The notes beneath the pieces are model-generated. The model had not been told where the DNA came from. It searched no databases and worked only from the letters and a program-made list of their open reading frames with translations. From Candidatus Wallbacteria bacterium (GTDB lineage Bacteria > Muiribacteriota > JAQTZZ01), in NCBI GenBank assembly GCA_028687545.1, contig JAQTZZ010000016.1:1-64000 (forward strand): a stretch of 64,000 bases of DNA. Reading direction: 5' to 3'. Positions 21,915 to 30,000 of this stretch are shown here, piece by piece. A program made the translations under genes and the position numbers. How positions within the stretch are numbered: the first letter of the stretch is position 1; each line of letters begins with the position of its first letter.

Positions 21915-22606
21915 TCTTCTTCCAACACGGCATGGTAGCGATACTCATAATACATTGAGCCAACTCTGGTCATTTTGAAGCCATGCCGGGCTGCAATCCT
22001 GCTCATTGATTCCGGATGATGGGCGAAGCCGAGTTCACAGAGAGGCGTAAAAGAAAGAAGATGGAACAGGTCGCGGCAGAAGATGGCTGCAGCATAAAAA
22101 AGTCTTACTGCCTGAGGTTTTTGATTGCCGATGATTCTGTAATGATAGAGCAGATAAATCCTTGGATCTATCACATCGAAGAGGATGATTTTTCCTCCGG
22201 GATTAAGGCTCTTTTTACAATTTCCCAGAAATTCGTCCAGCATCCGGCTGTTGAAATACTGGACAACCTGGCCGCAGGTGATTCTGTCGAATTTCCGGTC
22301 CAGTTTGCTCCAGACAGTCCTGTCGTCAGCCTGGATCAGATTGACATTGTTGATTCCGAGGCTCTTGAGTCTTTTTTCCGCGCTGCCCAGCATGGAGCTG
22401 GAAAAATCAGCCCCAACCGCATAGTTGAACGCTCCTGCAAAATAGGATAAGAGCTCTGCAGCCCCGCAGCCGAAATCCAGGATCGATCCGCCGGATCCCA
22501 GGTGGAAAAGTTTCTCCCTGGCTTCGAGAGCCAGGTAAGACTCGTCATTTTGCCTGTGACCGCCGTCTGTCTTGTCTGACCAGAAATTCTGCCAGTTCCG
22601 TTTCAT
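21911..22606 (-). CDS. SAM-dependent class I methyltransferase
   Basis: 231 residues. Motif I is ILDFGCGAAELLSYF, followed by the acidic end of beta-2 (GADFSSSM), then VVQYFNSRMLDEFL and LNPGGKIILFDVIDP, as in Methyltransf_11/25 proteins. Its substrate is unknown, but it sits in a polysaccharide cluster (next: YdjC deacetylase, family 9 glycosyltransferase, ligase), so a sugar or lipid acceptor is plausible. The ATG at 22606 follows GAGG by 6 nt. A TTG 12 nt earlier overlaps the deacetylase. The stop codon lies within the right arm of the inverted repeat 21719-21914. Confidence 0.82.
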   Translation of the reverse strand: MKRNWQNFWSDKTDGGHRQNDESYLALEAREKLFHLGSGGSILDFGCGAAELLSYFAGAFNYAVGADFSSSMLGSAEKRLKSLGINNVNLIQADDRTVWSKLDRKFDRITCGQVVQYFNSRMLDEFLGNCKKSLNPGGKIILFDVIDPRIYLLYHYRIIGNQKPQAVRLFYAAAIFCRDLFHLLSFTPLCELGFAHHPESMSRIAARHGFKMTRVGSMYYEYRYHAVLEED

Positions 22607-22614
22607 TTTAAACC

Positions 22615-23424
22615 TCAAATCTCGCCGAAAGAATCCAAGCTGATCTTTCCGGCAATTTTCCTCAGTACTTCAAGTTCTCTTTCTCTCTGGTCCGACAATC
22701 TTGACCGTTTCCGAAGCAGATCATCGCAAAATCCGGGATGTACCATGATTTCAGTCACACCTTCCGCGTGCCTGAAAACCCTGGTGAAATCCCGCAGGCT
22801 CCAGCGTCCGCAGAACTGCTGGCCAAAGAATGAATCAGGATAACTGAAATTGTATTTTTCAAGCAAGGCTATGATCTTATGAACTGACCAGTTCAGCAGC
22901 AGTGTTTTTGCAACAAGTACCGGGTGTGAGCCGGGAAAAAGCCTGGATTCGAACGGGAGACGGGTTTCCCTGATCCCGAAATCCCGCATCAGCGGGAAGA
23001 CGATCCTGGCGAATTTTTTTGAGAAAAAGTAAAAATGCTGATGCCCGTCGAAATGATCAGGTTTCAGACTCGCAGACATTCTTTCCACCTGGGCCGACAG
23101 TTCCAGACGGATTTCTTCCGGGTTGAGCCTGCCGCTCTGCAGCAGCAGCCAGAGTTTTTTCAGGTCGTGAAAGCGGCCTTTGCTGTTTACGAGTGAAGGA
23201 ACTTTTTCAGCAGGCAGTACAGGCTTTCCGGTTGTCAGGTTGAGGTGAATTCCAGCCGGCAGGCCTGAATTCATCAGTTCCTGGAGCTGCTCAACACAGT
23301 CCGCCTGATTAACCAGCACCGAAGTCGAACTGACCGCGCCTGAGCGGAAAAGTTCCAGAATGCCTCTGGAAACCCCAGGGCTGAGGCCATAATCGTCGGC
23401 ATTGATGATGAATTTCTTGTTCAT
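22615..23424 (-). CDS. YdjC/ChbG-type carbohydrate deacetylase
   Basis: 269 residues, typical of the YdjC-like family, which removes acetyl groups from N-acetylated sugars by a metal-dependent mechanism. Signature residues: IINADDYGLSPGVSRGI (metal-binding Asp pair), GIHLNLTTGKP (His), and DHFDGHQHFYFF (His pair). HPGF appears near the C-terminus. It is coupled to the GT9 gene upstream (4-nt overlap), so it probably trims or modifies a cell-surface glycan or lipid-linked sugar. Confidence 0.88.
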   Translation of the reverse strand: MNKKFIINADDYGLSPGVSRGILELFRSGAVSSTSVLVNQADCVEQLQELMNSGLPAGIHLNLTTGKPVLPAEKVPSLVNSKGRFHDLKKLWLLLQSGRLNPEEIRLELSAQVERMSASLKPDHFDGHQHFYFFSKKFARIVFPLMRDFGIRETRLPFESRLFPGSHPVLVAKTLLLNWSVHKIIALLEKYNFSYPDSFFGQQFCGRWSLRDFTRVFRHAEGVTEIMVHPGFCDDLLRKRSRLSDQRERELEVLRKIAGKISLDSFGEI

Positions 23425-24434
23425 TTTAAAATTTCCAGGGCCAGGTCAACGATCTCTTGAGGTGAGATGGAGTTCATGCACGGTGATTCCGGGCAGCGGC
23501 GATGTGCGTTTTTCTCGCTTCGCCTAAAAGCCGAAGTGCAGGGAGCGCAGGGGAAATCCTTTTTCAGGAAATGGACCTTGTCTCCAAGCGGATGGCTGAG
23601 GCTGAAATCAGTCGGCCCCCAGAGCACGATCAAGGGTACATTCTGTGCACCTGCCATGTGTGCGATACCTGAATCAGCCCCGAGAACCAGGGAAGCGCTG
23701 CCAAGCACTCCGCTCAGCTGACTGACAGTGGTCTGCCCGATCAGGTTTCTGACCGGGAAATCGCAACCTGCAGTCAGCCTGTTTCCAAGTTCGAGTTCAG
23801 TTCTGTCGCCGACCAGGACAAGCTGCCTGCCGGATTCTTTCAACATTTTCAGAACAAGCAGCCAGTGTTCCAGCGGATATTTTTTCGGGGATTCCTGGTT
23901 ACAGGTGGTTCCCGGATGAATCACGATGTATCCGGGAGCAAGAATCGAAGGAACGGAGCGGATCTTTGGAACACTGATGAATTCTTTGTCGCTGATCTGA
24001 AGCCCTGACAGAAGGTTCAGATATTTCCGGCTTTCATGGACCCCGGATTTCCAGGAATATCCCCTGGAAAGCAGAAGCCTGTTGCAGATCCCCCTGAATC
24101 CGGGAAGCCCCGCATGCCCGATGACAGTTACCCGGGGCCTTAAAATACGCAACAGCATCAGGAATTTGTAATTACTGCCCTGATAGGGATGAAAGTAAAC
24201 ATCCAGATCAGGAAGCTCGGAAAGCATATTCATGATTCCTGAAAAAGGTGCTGTTTTAGGCAGGAAATGGAATTCATCGAACAGCTCGGCAGGCAGGATT
24301 TTTTCAGGTTCCCAGGGCAGGCCTCCGATCAGATGGATCGAGGCATCCGGAAATTTATTTCTCAGGGTGGAAAGGAACGGGGTAAACATCACTGCATTTC
24401 CTATCCCCAGATAAAATGGAATCAGGAATTTCAT
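23421..24434 (-). CDS. Family 9 glycosyltransferase (heptosyltransferase-like)
   Basis: 337 residues. The N-terminal Rossmann fold is FLIPFYLGIGNAVMFTPFL, and the C-terminal nucleotide-sugar half carries VIHPGTTCNQ, LVLVGDRTELELG, and GADSGIAHMAGAQNVPLIVLWGPTD, of which the DSGxAHxAGA core is the GT9 hallmark. The family adds heptose or related sugars to LPS core. A Cys-rich tail (CAPCTSAFRRSEKNAHRRC) near the end may bind metal or be structural. The ATG at 24434 is taken over 24470 because the fold starts there and GAGGG precedes it. Confidence 0.88.
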   Translation of the reverse strand: MKFLIPFYLGIGNAVMFTPFLSTLRNKFPDASIHLIGGLPWEPEKILPAELFDEFHFLPKTAPFSGIMNMLSELPDLDVYFHPYQGSNYKFLMLLRILRPRVTVIGHAGLPGFRGICNRLLLSRGYSWKSGVHESRKYLNLLSGLQISDKEFISVPKIRSVPSILAPGYIVIHPGTTCNQESPKKYPLEHWLLVLKMLKESGRQLVLVGDRTELELGNRLTAGCDFPVRNLIGQTTVSQLSGVLGSASLVLGADSGIAHMAGAQNVPLIVLWGPTDFSLSHPLGDKVHFLKKDFPCAPCTSAFRRSEKNAHRRCPESPCMNSISPQEIVDLALEILK

Positions 24435-24441
24435 CGAACCC

Positions 24442-26418
24442 TCATTTAAGGCTGTTGTCTTCATAAACAAGCTTCATATCCACCAGTCCGGGTCTTCTCA
24501 GTCCGCGCAAGCCGAAGACGCGCTCCGGAAATTCTTCGTTGAAATCAATGCTGTCCGGCACAGTCGACGCTTTTCCAGTAAGCCTTTGGATGATACTTTC
24601 TGCCAGAAAGCTGTCCTTCCCGTTCTGGGCTTCTTCTCTTGCCAATCTGGAATATTTGAGGGCGGATTCAGTTTCCCCTGTTTCCAGATAATAATATGCA
24701 AGTTTAAGATGTTCAATCACATTTTCAGGATTTCTTTCCAGACTTTTCAGGATCTGATTCAGATCTTTCCCTATTTGCTGAAGTGCTTCATTTTTAAAAT
24801 CAGCGAGGAAAAAAGTCCTGGGCTCCACCAGGCAGGCTTTCCGGAAAAATTCCTGGGCCTTGTCAAACTGACCGATTTTATTATAATACACAGCAGCCAG
24901 AGCCAGGCTTTCGCCGTGGAAGGCCTGAATCTCACCGGCTTTTCCGAGACTGATCTCCAGATTGACCTTCCAGTAATCAAAACAGGGATAAAGGCATGAG
25001 CCTTTGTTATAGTAGCCAGAAGCCATTCCCAGCCAACTGCTTTTTTGCAAAAAAGCTGCATTGCCTGCATAAAACAGTTCCAGAGGGTTCACAGGCCAGA
25101 GATAATTTGCAGAGGTACTGAAGCAGGAGAGTGCTCTCGAATAGTCCTTGTTTTTCATGAAATCAACGCCAGTTTCATAGATAGAAATTTTAACCAGTAT
25201 GATCAGGCAGACGATGAACGCAGAAGTGGATTTTTTCAGCAGTTTACTAGGCATTCCCGGTTTCAGAAGCGGCAGGTAACAAAGCGGAAGCAGAGAAAAA
25301 AACACCTGGCTTTTAATGAAAATCGCAGCAAAAAAGAAAAACGGATAAAACAGGAGAGCCTTGATTTCCCAGTCCGTCAACAACTGTGACTTCTGGCTTT
25401 CTCCTTCCTTTTCATCAATGGAAAAATAAAGCAGGACCAGAAAAAAAATAACCACTATCTGGTAGGAATAGAAGTTGTTGTCAAAGAAACTGGCCAGGAA
25501 AAAAGGCAGCAGAGCGAGCAGGCATTGCTTACTCCTGACAAAGTTTTTCATGAATCTGTGCGACAGCCAGAGAAGTATCAGTACTCCACAGATCCCGAAA
25601 CCGGAAAGAAGCTCCAGATAAAGCGAATGCGCATGCAGCTTGATCAGCGGTTTATGCTCGAGAAACAGCGAGGAAAATGAGCCCCAGCCATTGCCGAACC
25701 AGGGTCTTTCTTTGAACTGCTCCCAGGCGTTCTGCCAGATTTCCTGCCTTGAAATGGCATAGTTCGATTCAGATATTCCTTGCGACAGCTTGGCTCTGCT
25801 GATGTTTCCGATCAGTATCAGGGAAAGGAAAACCAGCAGGTAGGCTAACGGCTTTAACCTGCGCTCTGAAAAAGCAAAAAGCAAAAGTCCGGACGCCAGC
25901 CCCAGCCAGCAGGCTCTGGATGCTGCGGCAGCAAGACAGATCAGATAGCTGAGGCCCCAGGGGAAGAACTTTTTATCCAGAACCCGGGAGAGATTAAGAA
26001 GCAGGAAAGCCCCGAAAAAGCTGGCATTCTGGAAAAAGCCATGTGTGGTATATGCCGAGAGCGAGGTCAGAAAACCGGTCTGTACAAGCCCGATCAGCAT
26101 AACTCCAGCCAGGATGAAATCGAGCATCCGTCCAAGCTCGCTGCGGATCAGGAATTTCCGGCCGGAAAAAAAAACGGTCAGGCCTGCAGCGATTGCGCTG
26201 TCACGGAGCAGTGTGCAGAAGACAGTAGCGCTGATCATCAGATTGAAAACCAGCAGGAAGGCAGTCCAGAGAAGAAAACGCGATTCCTTATCTTCCAATG
26301 GAGGCAGTATCAGGAGCAGCCAGCACCAGATCAGGCCGCTGACCAGAAGATGCAGATAATCATACTGAGTGTTATAGAAGAACAAACAAAAAAGCGCCAG
26401 GAAAAAGGCGCTTTTCAA
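24442..26418 (-). CDS. O-antigen ligase/polymerase-like membrane protein with TPR tail
   Basis: About 658 residues. Roughly twelve membrane helices span the first 430 residues, with the Wzy_C-type region (GNGWGSFSSLF, HAHSLYLELLSGFGICG) containing the His conserved in WaaL/Wzy-like proteins. A C-terminal region of about 200 residues holds TPR repeats (AAVYYNKIGQFDKAQEFFRKA; LKLAYYYLETGETESALKY). This architecture is common in O-antigen ligases and glycoprotein oligosaccharyltransferases. The start is uncertain: a TTG at 26418 begins LKSAFFLAL. An ATG at 26598 lies inside the palindromic element 26441-26610 and adds 60 residues unlike a family N-terminus. Confidence 0.8.
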   Translation of the reverse strand: MKSAFFLALFCLFFYNTQYDYLHLLVSGLIWCWLLLILPPLEDKESRFLLWTAFLLVFNLMISATVFCTLLRDSAIAAGLTVFFSGRKFLIRSELGRMLDFILAGVMLIGLVQTGFLTSLSAYTTHGFFQNASFFGAFLLLNLSRVLDKKFFPWGLSYLICLAAAASRACWLGLASGLLLFAFSERRLKPLAYLLVFLSLILIGNISRAKLSQGISESNYAISRQEIWQNAWEQFKERPWFGNGWGSFSSLFLEHKPLIKLHAHSLYLELLSGFGICGVLILLWLSHRFMKNFVRSKQCLLALLPFFLASFFDNNFYSYQIVVIFFLVLLYFSIDEKEGESQKSQLLTDWEIKALLFYPFFFFAAIFIKSQVFFSLLPLCYLPLLKPGMPSKLLKKSTSAFIVCLIILVKISIYETGVDFMKNKDYSRALSCFSTSANYLWPVNPLELFYAGNAAFLQKSSWLGMASGYYNKGSCLYPCFDYWKVNLEISLGKAGEIQAFHGESLALAAVYYNKIGQFDKAQEFFRKACLVEPRTFFLADFKNEALQQIGKDLNQILKSLERNPENVIEHLKLAYYYLETGETESALKYSRLAREEAQNGKDSFLAESIIQRLTGKASTVPDSIDFNEEFPERVFGLRGLRRPGLVDMKLVYEDNSLK

Positions 26419-26440
26419 TTTGTTCTGACTAGTGCTCGAC

Positions 26441-26610
26441 TTCGGTAAATTTATTAAATTTATCTCCTGAAAACTTTGTGGGGTGGCCAGTGTTAACTTT
26501 TCCTCATCTGAGCTACTGCGAAGAAGAGAAAAAGTTGACACAGGACAGGACCCGCCACAAATCATGGCTTCACAAAAGCATCTGGCTGCACACCACAAAA
26601 ATTTACCGAA
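26441..26610. repeat. Nested palindromic element, 170 bp, directly after deoC
   Basis: The ends are perfect 12-bp inverted repeats (TTCGGTAAATTT at 26441-26452, its complement at 26599-26610). An inner pair (TGTTAACTTTTCCTC at 26491-26505 and its complement at 26526-26540) matches at 13 of 15. A third pair is TTTGTGG/CCACAAA (26475-26481, 26555-26561). It begins just after the deoC stop and ends upstream of the ligase gene. It may be a mobile palindrome and would fold strongly as RNA, so it could end or protect the BMC transcript. Confidence 0.7.
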
Positions 26611-26616
26611 CTCAAA

Positions 26617-27654
26617 TTAGTATTTCCCACTTCCTGCAGCCTGGCCGCTGACAATCGCTACAGACGCGCTGGCTCCGATTCTGGTAGCGCCTGCTTTCAC
26701 CATTTCCATGGCTGTCTTGGTGTCGCGCACGCCTCCTGACGCTTTTACTCCCATGTCTTCGCCTACCGCTTCCCGCATCAGGGCTACGTCCTTGACTGTG
26801 GCGCCGCCTGGCCCGAAACCGGTGGATGTCTTGACAAAATGAGCCCCTGCAGCCTTGGAAAGGGTGCAGCCGATGATTTTCTCCTCATCAGTAAGAAGTG
26901 CGGTCTCCAGGATCACTTTCACAATCCTGTCGCCCGCTGATTCGACTACGCGGCGGATGTCTTCCTCCACCAGCTTGAAATTTTTGGATTTCAGGGCTCC
27001 GATGTTGATCACCATGTCGATCTCGCCGGCCCCGTCAGTGGCAGCCCTCCTGGTTTCATAAGCTTTCACGCTGGAGGCAGTAGCTCCCAGCGGGAAACCG
27101 ATCACAGTGCAGACCCGGACCTTGGTGCCGGCAAGAATTTTGGCAGCCAGGGAAACCCAGGTGGGATTGATGCAGACTGAAGCGAACTGATATTTTTTGG
27201 CTTCTTCACACAGAGCGATCACCTGATCGGCTGTGGCATCCGGTTTAAGCAGGGTGTGGTCGATATAGGAGGCAAGATCTCCAGGGGCGGATGGAATTCC
27301 GGCACCTGACCCGATCCTGATTGCGCCAGCTTCCATCAGTTTGGAGACTGAGTTTTTGTTGTTCACGATGCAATAGCCGCAGCCTGTGCAATTTCCAGGA
27401 TCGCAGAAACTGCAGGCGCCTGAGGAAAGCAGCATTTCAGGCTTTGACGTTGCTTCCAGTGCGGCAGGTGAATGACCGGCAGAAAGGCTTTGTTCCAAGG
27501 CTTTCAATTCAGAGATAGCGTGTTCGAGAATCCCGATCTGCTTCCTGACCAGGTTCAGCTGGGGAGATTCACAACTGGGACGGGAAGTCTGGCTTCCTCC
27601 CAGCTGCTTTTTCACTTCTTCAGTGATCTTGCGGATCAGCTCGTTGTTATCCAT
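26617..27654 (-). CDS. deoC: Deoxyribose-phosphate aldolase with encapsulation peptide and Cys cluster
   Basis: 345 residues, about 120 longer than ordinary DeoC. Residues 1-20 ([20 protein letters not shown]) form an amphipathic helix typical of microcompartment cargo. Residues 21-80 are a linker with a short coiled stretch. Residues 81-95 are a five-Cys cluster (Cys 81, 84, 89, 92, 95). The aldolase barrel runs from about 129 to 343 with Schiff-base Lys275 (VKTSTGF), Asp213 (EIDMVIN) and Lys304 (VKASGG). It cleaves deoxyribose-5-P to acetaldehyde and glyceraldehyde-3-P. The ATG at 27654 has GGAG at 6 nt. It is last gene of the BMC operon. Confidence 0.93.
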   Translation of the reverse strand: MDNNELIRKITEEVKKQLGGSQTSRPSCESPQLNLVRKQIGILEHAISELKALEQSLSAGHSPAALEATSKPEMLLSSGACSFCDPGNCTGCGYCIVNNKNSVSKLMEAGAIRIGSGAGIPSAPGDLASYIDHTLLKPDATADQVIALCEEAKKYQFASVCINPTWVSLAAKILAGTKVRVCTVIGFPLGATASSVKAYETRRAATDGAGEIDMVINIGALKSKNFKLVEEDIRRVVESAGDRIVKVILETALLTDEEKIIGCTLSKAAGAHFVKTSTGFGPGGATVKDVALMREAVGEDMGVKASGGVRDTKTAMEMVKAGATRIGASASVAIVSGQAAGSGKY

Positions 27655-27677
27655 GGGTTGCTCCAATTTTCAGCATG

Positions 27678-28013
27678 TTACTTTTCTTTTCTATGTTTTT
27701 TTTCCTTTTTGTCGTCAGTTTCTTCTGCCTCAGGCTTTTCCAGATTCGGAAGTATTGATTCCACGTCCTCATGCGGATTCGCAATCAGGCGGGCAGACAA
27801 CAGTTCGCCGACTTTCTGGGCAGCAGCGGCTCCAGCCTCGATGGCAGCCTGGCAGGCACCCACATCACCTCTGACAAGAACCGTCACCATCCCCACACCG
27901 ATCTTACGGTATCCCACCAGTGTGACATTGGCCGCCTTGGTCATGGCGTCAGCCGCTTCCACGGCTCCCACCATCCCCCTGGTTTCCACCATTCCCAATG
28001 CTCTTTTTTCCAT
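27678..28013 (-). CDS. BMC-H shell protein (PduA/EutM-like)
   Basis: 111 residues with a single BMC domain (residues 3-90): [59 protein letters not shown]-like end ([10 protein letters not shown]). The last 20 residues are a charged tail ([15 protein letters not shown]). Such proteins form hexamers that tile the facets of a bacterial microcompartment. The second of two adjacent ATGs (28013) is used because it lies 5 nt after AGGAGG. It is translationally coupled to the EutN gene upstream. The nearly identical paralogue at 34534-34818 lacks the charged tail. Confidence 0.93.
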   Translation of the reverse strand: MEKRALGMVETRGMVGAVEAADAMTKAANVTLVGYRKIGVGMVTVLVRGDVGACQAAIEAGAAAAQKVGELLSARLIANPHEDVESILPNLEKPEAEETDDKKEKKHRKEK

Positions 28014-28297
28014 CATTCCCTCCTATCTGCAATTTCTATCTTATCAACGATACCAACGATCACCGCAGAGAGCGGCACTTTATCGTCATGGAAAAGTTCG
28101 GCTGCTACAGATCCCTCATTCACCACCAGCACGGTTTCACCTGCGCCGGCTCCCACAAAATCAACTGCGATCAGTTCGCCTTTCTCGTCCTTGCCCGTTA
28201 ATGGAGAAACAGGCTGCACCAGCAAGAGTTTGTAACCATCAAAACGCGGTTCCTTGCAGGTAGACACCAAATTTCCTTTCACCCTGGCGAGGATCAC
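28013..28297 (-). CDS. BMC-P vertex protein (EutN/CcmL family), copy 3
   Basis: 94 residues of the EutN/CcmL/PduN family: [25 protein letters not shown], the conserved [18 protein letters not shown] and ending [10 protein letters not shown]. Members form pentamers that cap the vertices of the shell. The start is a GTG whose first bases overlap the stop of the preceding EutN gene (AAGTGA). Three such genes occur in this operon, as is usual for SPU-type and several other BMC loci. They differ enough that they are not recent duplicates. Confidence 0.92.
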   Translation of the reverse strand: MILARVKGNLVSTCKEPRFDGYKLLLVQPVSPLTGKDEKGELIAVDFVGAGAGETVLVVNEGSVAAELFHDDKVPLSAVIVGIVDKIEIADRRE

Positions 28298-28584
28298 TTT
28301 CCACCATCCTTTGATTTATCCAGAAGCAGGATTTCGTCCACGATTCCCAGAATCGAAGCATCAGTCGGGACAAGCGGATTTTCCATGGTGTTGCTCGCTT
28401 CCCTGGAAGTCACGTAAAAAACAAGTTCATCGGTCCCAGCGCCGATCAGATCAGTGGCGATGATCTGTTTCCCGGTTTTTTCCAGTTCTCCGTTCAGCGG
28501 CTGGATCAGGATCAGCTTATATCCATCAAGAGAAGGATATTTGTGAGATGCCACCACATTTCCGCAGACGCGAGCAAGATTCAT
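28294..28584 (-). CDS. BMC-P vertex protein (EutN/CcmL family), copy 2
   Basis: 96 residues. Family signatures: NLARVCGNVVASHKYPSL, YKLILIQPLN, DLIGAGTDELVFYVTSREA, and ILGIVDEILLLDK. It is a pentameric vertex-capping shell protein. It overlaps rpiB by 4 nt upstream and the third EutN by 4 nt downstream, so the order rpiB-eutN-eutN-bmcH is made from one coupled mRNA. The central loop (TSREASNTMENPL) is specific to this copy and may define a different surface. Confidence 0.92.
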   Translation of the reverse strand: MNLARVCGNVVASHKYPSLDGYKLILIQPLNGELEKTGKQIIATDLIGAGTDELVFYVTSREASNTMENPLVPTDASILGIVDEILLLDKSKDGGK

Positions 28585-29249
28585 TTTTTCCTCACTAATG
28601 CGATGCCTTTGTCCCTGAGAAAGTCTCTGGCCAGCGGTGTGACAATTGTACCGGATCCTACAGTCAGTTCAGATCCGGAAAAAATTTTCAGATCATCAAT
28701 TGTGATCAGCTTTTTATCCGATACATGAGCGGGTTTTCCGGATTTGGCAAGACCGAATCCAGAGATGATTTCGGAGATCAGCCGTTCGATTCCTGAAAGG
28801 CTTAATGAGAACATTTTTTCAATGGCAGTGATCTTGTCAATCCTGGCCTGATGCCTGCCACCCTCATAGCCGGTGGCAAGCCAGAGTTCCAGCAGTTCCA
28901 TGGTTTTGCCTGTCCCTGTGACCTCGCTGCCTAGAGTGAGAAGATTTGTGTCATTATGTTTGCGGCTGTTTTGTACAATGAAATAGTCATTGCCGCAGAC
29001 AGCTCTGACACCTGGAACTTTATTAGCTGCGATCGCTGAGCCGACGCCTGCGCCGTCGATCATCACACCACGTTCGCATTCACCGCCTGCCACCAGCCTG
29101 GCTACCTTTAATGCGAAATCAGGATAATCGGAATTTTGTTGCTCGAAAGCACCTACATCTATGACTTCATGACCTTTTTTTTTCAGGTTTTCCAGAACTG
29201 ATTCACGCAATTTCATGCCGCGGTGGTCGCTGCCGATCGCTATCTTCAT
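28581..29249 (-). CDS. rpiB: RpiB/LacAB-family sugar-phosphate isomerase with C-terminal extension
   Basis: 222 residues; ordinary RpiB is about 150. Residues 1-145 are the isomerase: GSDHRGMKL, DYPDFA, AANKVPGVRA, RKHNDTNLL, GYEGGRH. The usual catalytic Cys (ICGTG in E. coli) is replaced by Asp65 (MIDGAGVG), an unusual change. Residues about 146-166 (FSLSLSGIERLISEIISGFG) form an amphipathic helix that may serve as an internal encapsulation signal. Residues 180-222 (with IVTPLARD) resemble the small 'T-P-x-A-R-D' tail seen in other BMC-associated proteins. It would interconvert ribose-5-P/ribulose-5-P or a relative. SD GGAAGG. Confidence 0.88.
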   Translation of the reverse strand: MKIAIGSDHRGMKLRESVLENLKKKGHEVIDVGAFEQQNSDYPDFALKVARLVAGGECERGVMIDGAGVGSAIAANKVPGVRAVCGNDYFIVQNSRKHNDTNLLTLGSEVTGTGKTMELLELWLATGYEGGRHQARIDKITAIEKMFSLSLSGIERLISEIISGFGLAKSGKPAHVSDKKLITIDDLKIFSGSELTVGSGTIVTPLARDFLRDKGIALVRKK

Positions 29250-29269
29250 CCTTCCACCCCTCTTATAAA

Positions 29270-29455
29270 TTACTGTTTATTAGAGCCTTTATCCAGCTCA
29301 TTCAGCCGATACAGGTAAATTCCAAATGAGACATATCCCGAAACAATCAGAAGAGGAGAAACATGACCAAAAAGATTATCAGCCCTGTCGTTTACAAGAT
29401 ACAGGCTTGCATATCCAAGCAGCAGTAAAATAAGGGATAAGCTCAGGATCTTCAA
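29270..29455 (-). CDS. Small two-helix membrane protein in BMC operon
   Basis: 61 residues. Residues 3-20 (ILSLSLILLLLGYASLYL) and about 33-50 (SPLLIVSGYVSFGIYLY) are predicted membrane helices, and the tail is polar. It overlaps the pduT-like gene by 4 nt (ATGA) and ends 20 nt before rpiB, so it is embedded in the operon and translationally coupled. I do not recognise a family, and no membrane protein is a standard part of a BMC. It could link the operon products to the cell membrane or be a passenger. Confidence 0.6.
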   Translation of the reverse strand: MKILSLSLILLLLGYASLYLVNDRADNLFGHVSPLLIVSGYVSFGIYLYRLNELDKGSNKQ

Positions 29456-30000
29456 AACAGCACCGTTTCCAGGTCAGGATGAGGGTTAGGTATCACCACT
29501 TCCTCGATGATCAGTCCCTTTTCCTTGAATTCGGCATTCACTGCTGCGATGGAAGCTTTGCAATCTCCCACGCTGCCTGTGGCCAGTACAAAAGCCTTGC
29601 CGCCCAGCCCCTTGGCCAACCGTATTTCAATCAGATGTACCCCTGCGGCTTTGACCATTGTATCAGCCGAAAGAATGGCTCCTGTCAGGGAGAATGTCTC
29701 GACAACCGCCAGAGCTTCAAGTTTTGCCACATCAGTTGCAGCATTGATGGCCGGAAAGACTTCCTCTGCCACATTTGGAATCACGATGCTGTCCACCAGA
29801 TATTCTGATCCCACTTGTTCGCCTGCCTGGACGGAATTTTCCACTGATCCGACCTCGCCGCCGACCACAATTAAATATTTTCCCGGGCAGACCGGGCGGG
29901 AATCGATTAAAAAAACATCGGCAGCTTTGAGCATGGCATCGGTTGATTCAATACCTTTGGCAATGCTGCGCAGTTCAATTACCCCGATCGCTCTTTCCAT
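29452..30000 (-). CDS. pduT: BMC-T shell protein, PduT-like with Fe-S Cys
   Basis: 182 residues made of two fused BMC domains (about 1-90 and 94-180): AIGVIELRSIAKGIESTDAM and the second ALAVVETFSLTGAILSADTM. The trimer forms a pseudohexamer. Cys38, in SRPVCPGKYL, falls at the place of the PduT Cys38 (CPGK), which binds a [4Fe-4S] cluster at the trimer pore. The whole N-terminal half resembles PduT closely. With the PduS-like gene in the same operon, it suggests electron passage across the shell. It starts inside the 3' end of the HD-GYP gene (26-nt overlap). Confidence 0.88.
   Translation of the reverse strand: MERAIGVIELRSIAKGIESTDAMLKAADVFLIDSRPVCPGKYLIVVGGEVGSVENSVQAGEQVGSEYLVDSIVIPNVAEEVFPAINAATDVAKLEALAVVETFSLTGAILSADTMVKAAGVHLIEIRLAKGLGGKAFVLATGSVGDCKASIAAVNAEFKEKGLIIEEVVIPNPHPDLETVLF

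Noticed and set aside
27472-28263. Plus-strand open frame of 263 codons
   Set aside because: Antisense to deoC, bmcH and eutN; low-complexity, Ser/Ala-rich translation typical of a shadow frame.
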